DNA from: Propionibacterium sp.
Lineage (GTDB): Bacteria > Actinomycetota > Actinomycetes > Propionibacteriales > Propionibacteriaceae
Direction of reading: 5' to 3'
Assembly: GCA_012839035.1 (NCBI GenBank)
Contig: DUOB01000113.1
Location: 1 to 64,000, forward strand
DNA length: 64,000 nt
Shown here: positions 10,196-19,981 of the stretch, piece after piece
How positions within the stretch are numbered: position 1 is the stretch's first letter
Layout of the letters: every line of letters starts with the position of its first letter
Translations under genes and position numbers: made by a program
The notes under the pieces: generated by a model
The model's input: the letters and a program-made list of their open reading frames with translations, nothing else
The model's database searches: none
Told to the model about the DNA's origin: nothing

Positions 10196-10225
10196 GTCAC
10201 GGGGCATCCTATGCTGTTGGGCATG
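10193..10225. promoter_or_regulatory. Compact divergent (bidirectional) promoter region between folC and the MauE/DoxX gene
   Basis: 27-bp intergenic gtcacggggcatcctatgctgttgggc; + strand TATGCT (10210-10215) 7 nt before the ATG; - strand TAGGAT (10211-10206) 10 nt before the folC ATG; hexamers overlap by 2 bp. Confidence 0.55.
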
Positions 10226-10753
10226 ACCACAACGGCCACGAGGACCGGCGAACGCTCGTTCACGCAAAGATTTTCGGCGACAGGATGGGTGGGGCTCGTC
10301 GCCCGGCTCGTGCTCGCCGGTGTGTGGTTCGCCGCCAGTGTCCCGAAGCTGGTCAATCTTGAGGCCTCGGTCGTGGCCGTGCGCGGCTACCAGATCCTGC
10401 CCTATGAGCTGGCCGTCGTTGTGGGCTATCTGCTGCCGATCGTTGAGCTGATCCTCGGTCTGCTGCTCCTGCTCGGGCTGTTCACGAGACCTGCCGCGGT
10501 GCTGACAGGGCTCATCATGATTGTTTTCATTGCCGGGATCGCCCAGGCATGGGCCCGCGGCCTGGCCATCGACTGCGGTTGTTTCGGTGGCGGCGGGGAG
10601 ATCTCGCTCGCCGAGGCGCAGGCGAGATATCCCTGGGACATCGCCCGAGACATCGGCCTGCTGGTGCTGGCCGCGTGGCTGGTGTGGCGCCCGCGTACGC
10701 CCTTCAGCCTCGACGAAAAACTCTTCGGATCACCCGCCCTCGATCCCGACTGA
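10223..10753 (+). CDS. MauE/DoxX family redox-associated membrane protein
   Basis: MTTTATRTGERSF...LVARLVLAGVWFAASVPKLVNLEASVVAVRGYQILPYELAVVVGYLLPIVELILG, CGCF motif; adjacent to a thioredoxin-fold gene. Confidence 0.85.
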   Translation: MTTTATRTGERSFTQRFSATGWVGLVARLVLAGVWFAASVPKLVNLEASVVAVRGYQILPYELAVVVGYLLPIVELILGLLLLLGLFTRPAAVLTGLIMIVFIAGIAQAWARGLAIDCGCFGGGGEISLAEAQARYPWDIARDIGLLVLAAWLVWRPRTPFSLDEKLFGSPALDPD

Positions 10754-10801
10754 CCACAATTCCATTCCAATCCGTTACGCCGATCCAGAGGAAGACACTC
10801 G

Positions 10802-11575
10802 ATGAGCAAGCCGTCACCCGCCAAGTCCGACAGCCGCCGCGCACAGCTGCGCGCAGCCCAGATCGAGCAGGCCAGGCAGGCGAAGAACAAGCGAATCGCC
10901 ATCTTTGCGGTGGTCGGCGTCGTCGTTGTCGCGCTGGTCGCCGCCGGAGTGCTGTTGTTCAACCGCTTCAGCAGCGAGCAGGAGGCACGGCAGTCGACCA
11001 GCACTCCGCCCAACGCCACGGCCGAACGCGACGGCGTGGTCCTGAACCCGGGCAAGGCGGCCGAGGGCGCGCCCAGGGTCGAGGTGTTCAGCGACTATCA
11101 GTGCCCGGCGTGCGCCCAGTTCGAAGCCGCATTCGGCCCGACCTTGGGCCAGATGGCCGAGGCCGGTGAGATCGAGTTGGTCGCCCGGACGATGACGTTC
11201 CTGGACCAGCGACCCAACGGCGACTCGACCCGCGCCGCGAACGCGGCTGCCTGTGCGGATCTGACCGGACACTTTGCGGCGTACAACACCGCGGTCTTCA
11301 ACCAGCAGCTGATCCAGGGCGCAGGCCTCTCCGATGATGTGCTGACCGGGACGCTGCCCAACCAGGCCGGGATCACGGGTGCCGAGCTCGACACGTTCAA
11401 CTCCTGCTTCGCCGACAAGCAGTTCGATGACTTCGTGAAGCACGTCAACACCGAGGCCAGCCGCTCCGGGGTGACCGGCACGCCCACCGTGCGCGTCAAC
11501 GGCGAGGAGCTGGATCGGGACAGGCTGAGCGGGGGCCCGGAGTCGCTGCGGACCGTGATCCAGGAAATGAGCTGA
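10802..11575 (+). CDS. DsbA-like thioredoxin-fold protein, membrane-anchored
   Basis: N-terminal TM, VEVFSDYQCPACAQFEAAFGP (CPAC), GVTGTPTVRVNGEEL cis-Pro segment. Confidence 0.9.
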   Translation: MSKPSPAKSDSRRAQLRAAQIEQARQAKNKRIAIFAVVGVVVVALVAAGVLLFNRFSSEQEARQSTSTPPNATAERDGVVLNPGKAAEGAPRVEVFSDYQCPACAQFEAAFGPTLGQMAEAGEIELVARTMTFLDQRPNGDSTRAANAAACADLTGHFAAYNTAVFNQQLIQGAGLSDDVLTGTLPNQAGITGAELDTFNSCFADKQFDDFVKHVNTEASRSGVTGTPTVRVNGEELDRDRLSGGPESLRTVIQEMS

Positions 11576-11629
11576 CCGCCGAGCGATAAGCGGAGGCCGC
11601 TGTGGGAGTGGCCCTCTAAGATTCACGGC

Positions 11630-14254
11630 ATGACTGATCATTCCCAGCCTGCCGCCCGTGTCCCCGACAAGCCCGCGCTCGAGGGTTTGGAGGAGAAATG
11701 GGCGGCAGTATGGGCCGAGAACAAGACCTATGCCTTCGTCCGGCCCGAGGTGGACCTCGACGATCCCGCCAGCCGCTCGGCGGCGCGGGCACAGGTGTTC
11801 TCCATCGACACTCCCCCGCCGACAGTGTCCGGGTCGCTCCACGTGGGGCATGTCTTCTCCTATACCCACACCGATCTCATCGCCCGCTATCAGCGGATGA
11901 CCGGCAAGCGGGTCTTCTATCCGATGGGATGGGACGACAACGGTCTGCCGACCGAGCGCCGGGTGCAGAACTACTACGGTGTCCGCTGCGATCCGCACGT
12001 GCCCTATGACCCCGACTTCACCCCGCCGGCCAAGCCGGATCCCAAACGGCAGGTGTCCATCAGCCGGCGCAACTTCATCGATCTGTGTCATGAGTTGACC
12101 GAGGTCGACGAGCAGGCGTTCGAGGACCTGTGGCGCAGGGTCGGGCTGTCGGTGGACTGGGATCAGCTCTATGCCACGATCTCGGACGAGACGCTGCGGA
12201 CATCCCAGCTCGCGTTCCTGCGGAACTATCAGCGCGGCGAGGCCTATCTCTCCGAGGCCCCCACGATGTGGGATGTCACGTTCCAGACGGCGGTCGCGCA
12301 GGCCGAGCTGGAGGCCCGGGACTATCCCGGCGCCTATCACCGCCTGAGCTTCCATCTCACCGAGGACGTGACGCTGCCGGAGGACTCGCCGGTCGAGGGC
12401 CGCAAGGTCTTCATCGAGACCACCCGGCCGGAGCTGCTCGCGGCGTGCTGTGCCCTGATCGCCCATCCGGACGACGAGCGCTATCAGCCGCTGTTCGGGC
12501 GCACGGTGACCTCCCCGGTGTTCGGTGTCGAGCTGCCCGTGCTGGCGCATCCGGCCGCCGAGATGGACAAGGGCGCGGGCATCGCGATGTGCTGCACCTT
12601 CGGCGACCAGACCGATATCCAGTGGTGGCGGGAGCTGCAGCTGCCGACCCGCACGGTCGTGGGCCGCGATGGCCGGCTGCACCGGGAGACTCCGGAGTGG
12701 TTGGGCGAGTCGGCGGCGTACGCGGAGCTGGCCGGCAAGACGACCTTCTCCGCCCGCGCGGCGATGGTGGAGCTCCTCCGCGACTCCGGTGACCTCCACG
12801 GCGAGCCGACGCCGACGCAGCGCAAGGTGAATTTCTTCGAGAAGGGCGACAAACCGCTCGAGATCGTGTCGACCCGTCAGTGGTACATCCGCAATGGCGG
12901 CCGCGACGAGGCCCTCAAGCAGGACCTGTTGCACCGGGGCCATGAGATCGAGTGGGTGCCGGAGCACATGCGCCACCGCTATGACAACTGGGTCGGTGGC
13001 CTCAACGGTGACTGGTTGATCTCGCGGCAGCGGTTCTTCGGGGTGCCGTTCCCGGTGTGGTACGCAGTGGGCACCGACGGCGAGCCCGACTATGACTCCC
13101 CCATCCTGCCCGGCGAGGATGCGCTGCCGGTGGATCCGTCGTCGGACGTTCCGGAGGGGTACGCCGAGTCCCAGCGCGATCAGCCGGGTGGTTTCACCGG
13201 GGATCCCGACGTCATGGACACGTGGGCGACGTCGTCGCTGACCCCCCAGATTGCCTGCGGGTGGGAGCGGGATCCGGAACTGTTCGCGCTCACGTTCCCG
13301 ATGGATGTGGCCCCCCAGGCGCACGACATCATCCGCACCTGGCTGTTCTCCCGCGTGGTGCGGTCGCACTTCGAGTTCGACACCATCCCGTGGCAGCGCG
13401 CCACGATCTCGGGATTCGTCGTCGACCCGGACCGCAAGAAGATGTCGAAGTCCAAGGGCAATGTCGTCGTCCCGACGGACATCCTCGATCGGTTCGGGGC
13501 CGATGCGGTGCGCTGGCGCGCTGCGATGGCGCGTCCCGGCACCGACTCGCCGTTCGACGAGACCCAGATGAAGGTCGGGCGCCGCCTGGCGACCAAGGTC
13601 CTGAACGCCTCGAAGTTCGTGCTCGGCATGTCCGGGGATGCGCTCGGTGGCACGGTGACCAACCCCGCCGACCGAGCGATGCTCGCCGGGCTGCGGGAGG
13701 TCATCGTCGCGGCGACCCGGGCGTTCGAGTCGTTCGACTATTCGGCCGCGCTGGAGGCGACCGAAACGTTCTTCTGGTCGTTCTGCGACGACTATCTGGA
13801 GCTGGTCAAGGAGCGCGCCTATGGGGCCGGTGGCGACGAGGCTGCTGCCTCCGCTCGGGCGGCACTCGCGCGGGCCCTGGAGATCCAGTTGCGGTTGTTC
13901 GCGCCGTTCCTGCCGTTCGTGACCGAGGAAGTGTGGTCGTGGTGGCGCGAGGGCTCGGTGCATCACCAGGCCTGGCCGACCGCGGACGAGATCACCGATG
14001 CCGGCGAGGTCGCATTGCTGGCCGACCTCGCGGACGCGCTCATCGCGATCCGGGGGGCAAAGTCCAACGCGAAGGTCTCCATGAAGACCGAGGCGAGCCG
14101 CGCGGTGTTCCGCGGGGACAAGATTTCGTTGACCCGCTTGCAGTCCATCGAGTCCGATCTGCGCGCCGTCGGCCGGCTCGTCGGTGACGTCGAGTGGGCC
14201 GCAGAGAATGGACCGCTGTCCGTGGACGTGGAGCTCGTGGCGCCCAGCGCATGA
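11630..14254 (+). CDS. valS: Valine--tRNA ligase
   Basis: [16 protein letters not shown] (HIGH-type), KKMSKSKGN (KMSKS), ~874 aa; TAAGAT 7 nt before the ATG. Confidence 0.97.
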   Translation: MTDHSQPAARVPDKPALEGLEEKWAAVWAENKTYAFVRPEVDLDDPASRSAARAQVFSIDTPPPTVSGSLHVGHVFSYTHTDLIARYQRMTGKRVFYPMGWDDNGLPTERRVQNYYGVRCDPHVPYDPDFTPPAKPDPKRQVSISRRNFIDLCHELTEVDEQAFEDLWRRVGLSVDWDQLYATISDETLRTSQLAFLRNYQRGEAYLSEAPTMWDVTFQTAVAQAELEARDYPGAYHRLSFHLTEDVTLPEDSPVEGRKVFIETTRPELLAACCALIAHPDDERYQPLFGRTVTSPVFGVELPVLAHPAAEMDKGAGIAMCCTFGDQTDIQWWRELQLPTRTVVGRDGRLHRETPEWLGESAAYAELAGKTTFSARAAMVELLRDSGDLHGEPTPTQRKVNFFEKGDKPLEIVSTRQWYIRNGGRDEALKQDLLHRGHEIEWVPEHMRHRYDNWVGGLNGDWLISRQRFFGVPFPVWYAVGTDGEPDYDSPILPGEDALPVDPSSDVPEGYAESQRDQPGGFTGDPDVMDTWATSSLTPQIACGWERDPELFALTFPMDVAPQAHDIIRTWLFSRVVRSHFEFDTIPWQRATISGFVVDPDRKKMSKSKGNVVVPTDILDRFGADAVRWRAAMARPGTDSPFDETQMKVGRRLATKVLNASKFVLGMSGDALGGTVTNPADRAMLAGLREVIVAATRAFESFDYSAALEATETFFWSFCDDYLELVKERAYGAGGDEAAASARAALARALEIQLRLFAPFLPFVTEEVWSWWREGSVHHQAWPTADEITDAGEVALLADLADALIAIRGAKSNAKVSMKTEASRAVFRGDKISLTRLQSIESDLRAVGRLVGDVEWAAENGPLSVDVELVAPSA

Positions 14255-14300
14255 GTTCAGGGGCGGGGGTCGAGTCCCCTCACCGGGAGCAGGATGTCCG

Positions 14301-14975
14301 ATGGCCATAGTCGAGTGCGCGGGGCTGGGCAAGACCTATGGCCGCGGCCCGGCGAGCGTTGCCGCGCTGCGTGGGCTGGACATGACGATCGATCGCGGCG
14401 AATTCGTCGCCCTCGTCGGTTCGTCCGGGTCGGGGAAGTCGACGTTGCTGCACATCCTGGGCGCGATCGAGCGCGCGGATGAGGGGCACGTCGAGGTCGC
14501 CGGCGTCGACCTCAGGACGATGGATCCGACCCGGGCGGCGGTCTTCCGCCGCACCACCGTCGGGCTCGTCTATCAGTTCAACAACCTCATCCCCACGCTG
14601 ACGGTCCGCCAGAACATCGTTCTGCCGGTTCGTCTGGCCGGGAAGCGCCCCGACCCCGGTGAGCTCGACCGGCTCGTTGCTGCGCTGGGCATTGGTGACC
14701 GCATGGAGGCGCTGCCGAGCGAGCTCTCGGGTGGGCAGCAACAGCGGGTGGCGATCGCACGGTCAGTGCTGTACCAGCCCGCTCTCCTCCTGGCCGACGA
14801 ACCGACGGGCAACCTGGACCGGTCGTCGACCGCGGATGTGCTGGATCTGCTGGAGACCGCGCACCGGGACTGGGGTCAGACCATCCTGCTGGTCACGCAC
14901 GATGACGAGGTCGCGGCGCGTGCCCAGCGGGTGCTCACGATGGTCGACGGTCGCCTCGTGGCGGAGCACCGGTAG
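14301..14975 (+). CDS. ABC transporter ATP-binding protein (MacB/LolD-type)
   Basis: Walker [10 protein letters not shown], signature [14 protein letters not shown], Walker [16 protein letters not shown] at 14301. Confidence 0.95.
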   Translation: MAIVECAGLGKTYGRGPASVAALRGLDMTIDRGEFVALVGSSGSGKSTLLHILGAIERADEGHVEVAGVDLRTMDPTRAAVFRRTTVGLVYQFNNLIPTLTVRQNIVLPVRLAGKRPDPGELDRLVAALGIGDRMEALPSELSGGQQQRVAIARSVLYQPALLLADEPTGNLDRSSTADVLDLLETAHRDWGQTILLVTHDDEVAARAQRVLTMVDGRLVAEHR

Positions 14976-14981
14976 CCGGTC

Positions 14982-17156
14982 ATGTATCGGGAGTTCGTGC
15001 TGGCGGGGGTGCGGCGCAACCGCGCCGCCAACGTGACGGTCATGGTCGGCGCCTTCGTCGCAGCGACGATCCTCGCGTTCGTGTGCAGCCTTTTCGCGAA
15101 CCTGTGGATCGACACCACCGCCCGGATCATCCGGGACGAGGGCAACTGGCACGGGCGGCTCACCGGCATCGTCACCGACGCGGACGTGCGGGCCCTCCGC
15201 GCGCGCTCGACGGTAGCGGACGTGCACGCCGGCCCGCCCGGCCCGGAGGGCACGCGTACCGTCGAGCTGACCTTCACCGACCCCGGCGTCACCTTCGACG
15301 AACTGCCACGGATCGCCGAAGACCTCGGCGTCCCTGCGGTCGGGCTGGCGTACCACACCCGCCTCCTCGCCCAGCACTTCGTCTTCGACCCCGACGACCG
15401 GACACCGCCCCTCCTGGCCCGCTTCTTCGTCGGGGTCCTCGGTCTGGTTGCCGTTGCGATGGTATTCGTCATCACGCATGCGTTCGCGGTTTCGTCGGGT
15501 GCGCGGACGAGACAGTTCGGCATGCTGGCGAGCATCGGCGCGACGCCTCGACAGGTACGCCGGGTGTTGCTCCTGGAGGCGATGGTCCTGTGCCTGCTTC
15601 CGGTCTTGGTCGGGACGGCGGCAGGCGTGGGGGCCAGCGCGGCGTTCGTGCGGTTCGCCGGCACCATCACGGCCGCGACAGGCGGGGAGGTGGCGCGCTT
15701 CCACGACCACCCGGCCGTGTGGGCCATCAGCATGGCCGTGACGCTGGCAACGGTGCTCACCGCGGCCTGGCTGCCCGCCCGCCGGCTCAGCCGGCGCCCG
15801 TTGTTGCAGTCACTGCGCGGCTCCGATCCCACTCGTGTCCCGCGTCCTGCGAAGCACAGCCTGCTCGGGCGAATCTTCGGCATCGAGGGCGAACTCGCCA
15901 GCGCGTCCCTTCGTTCGCGCCGGGCGGCGCTGCGGACCTCAACCGTCTCTCTCACGCTCTCCTTCCTGGCGTTCTCGCTGTTCGCGAGTTTCTGGACGCT
16001 CTCCGCCATCAGCACCCAGCACTCCTACTTCGACCGGTACCGCGAGGCCTGGGACCTGCAGGTCACCGTCGACCTGTCCGATCCCGCACGTGTTGAGGAG
16101 GTCTCCGCGCTGCCCGGTGTGCGGGACGTCGTCGCCTACCAGCGGGCAGACGCCGACGTCGTGCTGCCCGAGAGTTCGCTGAGTGACGACGTGGAGCGGC
16201 TGGGTGGACTGGGTGCGATCGCGGGCCGGAGCGCGGCGTACACCCCCAGCGGGTGGGTCGCGCCGGTCACTCTCCTCGTGCTCGATGAGGCGTCATTCGT
16301 CAAGTACGCCCAACGGCACGGGGACGTGCCGCAGACGAGTGAGGCGAGCGCCATCGTGGTGAACAGGATCTGGGACCGGGGGCACAGCAGCTTCCGCGAC
16401 CGCACCTGGGTCCCCTACCTCAGCGACGGGCCCCACGTCCTCACCCTCGCGACACCGGACGGTACGCCCACCCGCACCCGCATCCCCGTCACCGCCCTCA
16501 GCTCCACCCCGCCGAATCTTCGGGAAAGCGCCGACGACTTCGGTCTGCTCGTCGTCGTCCCCACCGGGTTGTGGCAGGAGTTGGCCGAGCAGCCCGCGCT
16601 GGGCGAACCATCCACTTTCGTGCGGATCCTCACCGAGGACGGGGCTCTCGACTCGGTCGAGGCCGCGGTTTCCGATCTCTATGGCGGATCGGCAATTGTG
16701 GAGAACCGGGTACGCGACGAAATCTCGGATGCGGAGATCCGACGCGGTTACATGCTGGTGGTGGGCGCCCTGTGCGCGCTGCTGGCGCTCGTGGGAATCG
16801 CGAATGTCCTGGCGCAGACCTGGGGCCAGGCGAAGCAGCGACGTCGCGAATTCGCCCGCTATCTGTCAGTCGGGGTCGGCCCGAGCGGTCTGCGTCGCCT
16901 CCTGGCCGTCGAAGCACTCGTCCTCGCGGGACGGCCCCTGCTGATCGCTGTTCCGGTGACCGGTGCCTTCGTGCTCTTCGCCGTCGATGCCAGCGAACTC
17001 TCCCTCACCGAGTTCTGGCCCGCGGTACCCTGGGCCGCACTGGTCGGATTCGCCGCGGCCATCGTGGGGTGCGTCGTCCTCGGCCAAGCTCTCGCCGCCC
17101 GCGATCTCAACCGCACCGACCTGGCCGAGATGCTGCAGTCGGAGCTCCTGCTGTAA
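14982..17156 (+). CDS. FtsX-like permease of ABC transporter
   Basis: Multi-TM architecture with two FtsX-like segments (MLASIGATPRQVRRVLLLEAMVL; RYLSVGVGPSGLRRLLAVEAL); 6 nt after the ATPase gene. Confidence 0.92.
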   Translation: MYREFVLAGVRRNRAANVTVMVGAFVAATILAFVCSLFANLWIDTTARIIRDEGNWHGRLTGIVTDADVRALRARSTVADVHAGPPGPEGTRTVELTFTDPGVTFDELPRIAEDLGVPAVGLAYHTRLLAQHFVFDPDDRTPPLLARFFVGVLGLVAVAMVFVITHAFAVSSGARTRQFGMLASIGATPRQVRRVLLLEAMVLCLLPVLVGTAAGVGASAAFVRFAGTITAATGGEVARFHDHPAVWAISMAVTLATVLTAAWLPARRLSRRPLLQSLRGSDPTRVPRPAKHSLLGRIFGIEGELASASLRSRRAALRTSTVSLTLSFLAFSLFASFWTLSAISTQHSYFDRYREAWDLQVTVDLSDPARVEEVSALPGVRDVVAYQRADADVVLPESSLSDDVERLGGLGAIAGRSAAYTPSGWVAPVTLLVLDEASFVKYAQRHGDVPQTSEASAIVVNRIWDRGHSSFRDRTWVPYLSDGPHVLTLATPDGTPTRTRIPVTALSSTPPNLRESADDFGLLVVVPTGLWQELAEQPALGEPSTFVRILTEDGALDSVEAAVSDLYGGSAIVENRVRDEISDAEIRRGYMLVVGALCALLALVGIANVLAQTWGQAKQRRREFARYLSVGVGPSGLRRLLAVEALVLAGRPLLIAVPVTGAFVLFAVDASELSLTEFWPAVPWAALVGFAAAIVGCVVLGQALAARDLNRTDLAEMLQSELLL

Positions 17157-17208
17157 CGACGCCAGATCGCTATTTGCTCACGTGGGCCTGCGACCTAGCG
17201 TTGAACAC

Positions 17209-18204
17209 ATGCGCGTGCCTCGCCGGTTTTCCCTCGTCGCAGCCGGACTGATCCTCACCGGGACAGCGCTTGCTGCCTGCACTCCACCAGCGGAGCCTGC
17301 CCGACCGCCCTCCGTGGCACCGGAGCTCGCCACCCCAACCGGCGATGAGGTGTCGACACCGGACATGTCCCCTGCGCCGTCACCACCGGCAGCCACCGCC
17401 CGGCCCTTCAGTCGCTCGGCGGCGATGCATACAGTCGAGCAGCTCGCGTCCATCGGTCCCCGGGAGGCGACCTCTGCGGCGTACGAGGAAGCGGCCGCCT
17501 GGAGCGCCGACGAGCTCGACCGTCTCGACTTCTCCGTGACCCGGCAGGAGTTCGACGTTCCCGCCGGAACGTCGTGGGGCATCCGGGTCCCCGCGGGTAC
17601 CACCCACAACGTCATCGCCGACCCACCCGGCTTTGACCCTGCTCAACCCCACGTGGTGATCGGGGCGCACCTCGACACGGTTCCCCAGTCACCGGGCGCG
17701 GAGGACAACGCGTCCGGCGTGGCGGTGCTGCTGGAGCTCGCGCGGATGGCCGCTGAGCAACCGCCCGAACTCCCCGTCCGGTTCATCGTGTTCGGCGCGG
17801 AGGAGCCGCGTGGCCAGGGTGATGAGCGGCACCATTACGGGTCACGGCACTACGTGGCGCAGTTGGACGAGAACGAGCAGCAGGCAGTGCGAGCGATGGT
17901 CTCCCTGGACCGGGTCGGCGTACGCGCGCCCGCGCTGCCGATCGCCCACGGTGGCCGCGGCACCGACCGGATCGCCCGCGCGCTCGCGGACGCCGCCCCG
18001 CCGGACGTGCCCACTCGCCTGGAGACGAACACGACCAGCGACCACTGGTCGTTCGAGAAGGCGGGGATCCCGGCGGGGCGGGTGGGGTCGGTGCCGTTCG
18101 AGGGATACCACTCCCCCGGCGACGTGCCCGCCGTCATCGACCAGGCCCAGCTCGAGCGCGCCGGCACGGTGGTCTGGGCGTGGCTGCGGACGGTGCAGGA
18201 TTAG
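17209..18204 (+). CDS. M28 family metallopeptidase, lipoprotein
   Basis: Lipobox LTGTALAAC; metal-site motifs GAHLDTVPQSPGAEDNASGVAVLLELAR and FGAEEP; TAGCGT 7 nt before the ATG. Confidence 0.9.
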   Translation: MRVPRRFSLVAAGLILTGTALAACTPPAEPARPPSVAPELATPTGDEVSTPDMSPAPSPPAATARPFSRSAAMHTVEQLASIGPREATSAAYEEAAAWSADELDRLDFSVTRQEFDVPAGTSWGIRVPAGTTHNVIADPPGFDPAQPHVVIGAHLDTVPQSPGAEDNASGVAVLLELARMAAEQPPELPVRFIVFGAEEPRGQGDERHHYGSRHYVAQLDENEQQAVRAMVSLDRVGVRAPALPIAHGGRGTDRIARALADAAPPDVPTRLETNTTSDHWSFEKAGIPAGRVGSVPFEGYHSPGDVPAVIDQAQLERAGTVVWAWLRTVQD

Positions 18205-18207
18205 CCC

Positions 18208-19260
18208 TCAGCGATAGGGCGCCGCACTGGTGCTCCGCACATCGTCGAGGATTCTCGCGGCGTCCTCGGCCGGGGCGGGTTGGGGGACGTGGTTGCGGAT
18301 GACGTACGGCACCGGCTCGATCGCGGTGACCTCCCCATCCGTCAGCTCGATCTCGACGAACACGCCCTCCTGCACCTGCCGGGAGAACTGCATGTCGAAC
18401 ACGAAATTTCCCAGTGAATGCACGATCGTCGTGTCGCCGACGCGTTCCCAGCCCTGGACCCAATGGGGATGGCCACCGATGACGAGATCCGCGCCGGCCT
18501 CGGCGAACCGGGCCGCGACCTCGCGCTGCACGGGCTCGGGTTGATGCGTGTACTGCGTCCCCCAGTGCGGCACCACGATCACCGTGTCGGCCTCGGCCTT
18601 CGCCGCGGTGATGTCGCCGGCGATGCGGTCGAGCGCAGCGGTGTCGAGCGGTCCCGTGCGGGGTGGCATGTTCAGCCTGTTCGTGCCGGGGGACGTGTCG
18701 GTCGCAGCCGGTGTCTCACCGATCGATTCGGTGCCGAGGAAGGCGATTCGGACCCCCTCGTGGTCCACGATCCAGGGCTCTCGGGCCTCAGCCAGGTTGT
18801 GGCCGGCTCCGAAATGGGCGATGCCCGCCTTCTCCAGTTGCTCGAACGTCTCCAGTTGGGCCTGCCGCCCATAATCACCGAGGTGGTTGTTGGCGAGGCT
18901 GACCCCGTCGAATCCAGCGAGATGGAGGCCCTCCAACATGCGTGGATCGGCGAAGAACGAATCGCCCCCCTGGGTCGGCCGGCCGTTGTCGCTCAGCGTC
19001 GATTCGAGATTGCCGATCGTGAGGTCCGCGGTGGCCAGCCGGTCCGCGAAGGGGCGGAAGGGTGCGGTGGGGTCATCGGCGTACGCGCTGCCGACGCGTC
19101 GGCCGAGCATGATGTCCCCGACGATCGTGATCCGGGTGACCACCGGCTCGGGGGTGGGAGAGGGGGTCGATTCGGGCGCGCTGGTCGGCGTGACCGGCGC
19201 CGGTGCCGGCGTACACGCCGTCAGCAGCGCAACGACCGCAACCGCCAGACGCATTCGCAT
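18208..19260 (-). CDS. CapA family (PGA_cap-type metallophosphatase fold) lipoprotein
   Basis: Lipobox VVALLTAC; VGDIMLGRRV, SLANNHLGDYG, VVPHWGTQYTHQPEPVQ, VIGGHPHWVQGWE. Confidence 0.92.
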   Translation of the reverse strand: MRMRLAVAVVALLTACTPAPAPVTPTSAPESTPSPTPEPVVTRITIVGDIMLGRRVGSAYADDPTAPFRPFADRLATADLTIGNLESTLSDNGRPTQGGDSFFADPRMLEGLHLAGFDGVSLANNHLGDYGRQAQLETFEQLEKAGIAHFGAGHNLAEAREPWIVDHEGVRIAFLGTESIGETPAATDTSPGTNRLNMPPRTGPLDTAALDRIAGDITAAKAEADTVIVVPHWGTQYTHQPEPVQREVAARFAEAGADLVIGGHPHWVQGWERVGDTTIVHSLGNFVFDMQFSRQVQEGVFVEIELTDGEVTAIEPVPYVIRNHVPQPAPAEDAARILDDVRSTSAAPYR

Positions 19261-19281
19261 CCTTCGATGCTAGACAACCAA

Positions 19282-19312
19282 CGCGCCCGCCCCCAGGTCG
19301 GGGACGGGCGCG
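19282..19312 (-). terminator. Strong GC hairpin, candidate terminator of the FMN reductase gene
   Basis: cgcgcccgcccccaggtcggggacgggcgcg nearly perfect inverted repeat downstream of the 19326 stop. Confidence 0.6.
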
Positions 19313-19325
19313 AAAGAAGCGAAGA

Positions 19326-19862
19326 TCAGGCGTTCAGCGACACGTTGAGCTGCGCGAGGCCCTCGGCGACACGATTGCGCAGGTGCGAATCGGTGAGCTT
19401 GCCGTCGGTGAAGACTTCGTACGCGCTCGGGATGCCGACGGTGTCCTCGGCCACCTCGGCCCCGGCCACGGTGAGAATGCGGGCGGCGTTCTCACGCGCC
19501 CACTCGCCACCACGCGGCGAGCCCGTCGCGGAGAACACCACGGCCGGCTTGCCCTTGAGCGCACCCACGCCGTAGGGCCGCGAGCCCCAGTCCAGGGCGT
19601 TCTTGATCACGGAGCTGACGGCACCGTTGTATTCCGGAGTCACCACAACGACAGCGTCCGCGCGGTCCGCGGCACCACGGAAGGCGGCGACCGGAGCGGG
19701 GACGACCTCGCCGTCGAGCTCTTCGTTGTAGTGCGGGAGCTCTCCCAGCCCGTCGTAGATCGAGGCGGTCATGCCCTCCGGCATCATCTCGACCAGCTCG
19801 CGGGCCAGCAGTGCGTTGAAGGAGTCGGCGCGGAGGCTGCCAAGAAGAATGAGGACGTTCAT
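19326..19862 (-). CDS. NADPH-dependent FMN reductase
   Basis: MNVLILLGSLRADSFNALLAREL, VVVTPEYNGAVSSVIKNALDWGSR. Confidence 0.92.
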   Translation of the reverse strand: MNVLILLGSLRADSFNALLARELVEMMPEGMTASIYDGLGELPHYNEELDGEVVPAPVAAFRGAADRADAVVVVTPEYNGAVSSVIKNALDWGSRPYGVGALKGKPAVVFSATGSPRGGEWARENAARILTVAGAEVAEDTVGIPSAYEVFTDGKLTDSHLRNRVAEGLAQLNVSLNA

Positions 19863-19884
19863 CGAGTTCCCTATCAGTAAGTCA

Positions 19885-19902
19885 CACTTCAATCGTCAAG
19901 TG
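19885..19902. promoter_or_regulatory. Imperfect inverted repeat, candidate MarR operator
   Basis: cacttcaatcgtcaagtg (CACTT...AAGTG) immediately upstream of the FMN reductase start. Confidence 0.4.
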
Positions 19903-19935
19903 AATGATGAAATCCTCGCAAGCGGCTCAGCCTCG

Positions 19936-19949
19936 GTCAATCGATTGAC
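19936..19949. promoter_or_regulatory. Perfect 14-bp palindrome GTCAATCGATTGAC, candidate MarR operator
   Basis: Perfect palindrome in the divergent intergenic region, overlapping the expected -35 region if marR is leaderless. Confidence 0.6.
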
Positions 19950-19981
19950 TACTGTGCGGAACACTCGGCTAGCCTAAACGC

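Noticed and set aside
8789-10222. N-terminal part of the 654-aa + strand ORF 8789-10753
   Set aside because: Antisense to folC; only the C-terminal 177 codons (10223-10753) are a real MauE/DoxX gene in the same frame
11576-11629. T-box riboswitch upstream of valS
   Set aside because: Only 54 bp of intergenic space and a -10 hexamer 7 nt before the ATG; no room for a leader
10814-14332. 1172-aa minus-strand ORF opposite the DsbA-like gene and valS
   Set aside because: GC-driven shadow ORF covering two unrelated real genes
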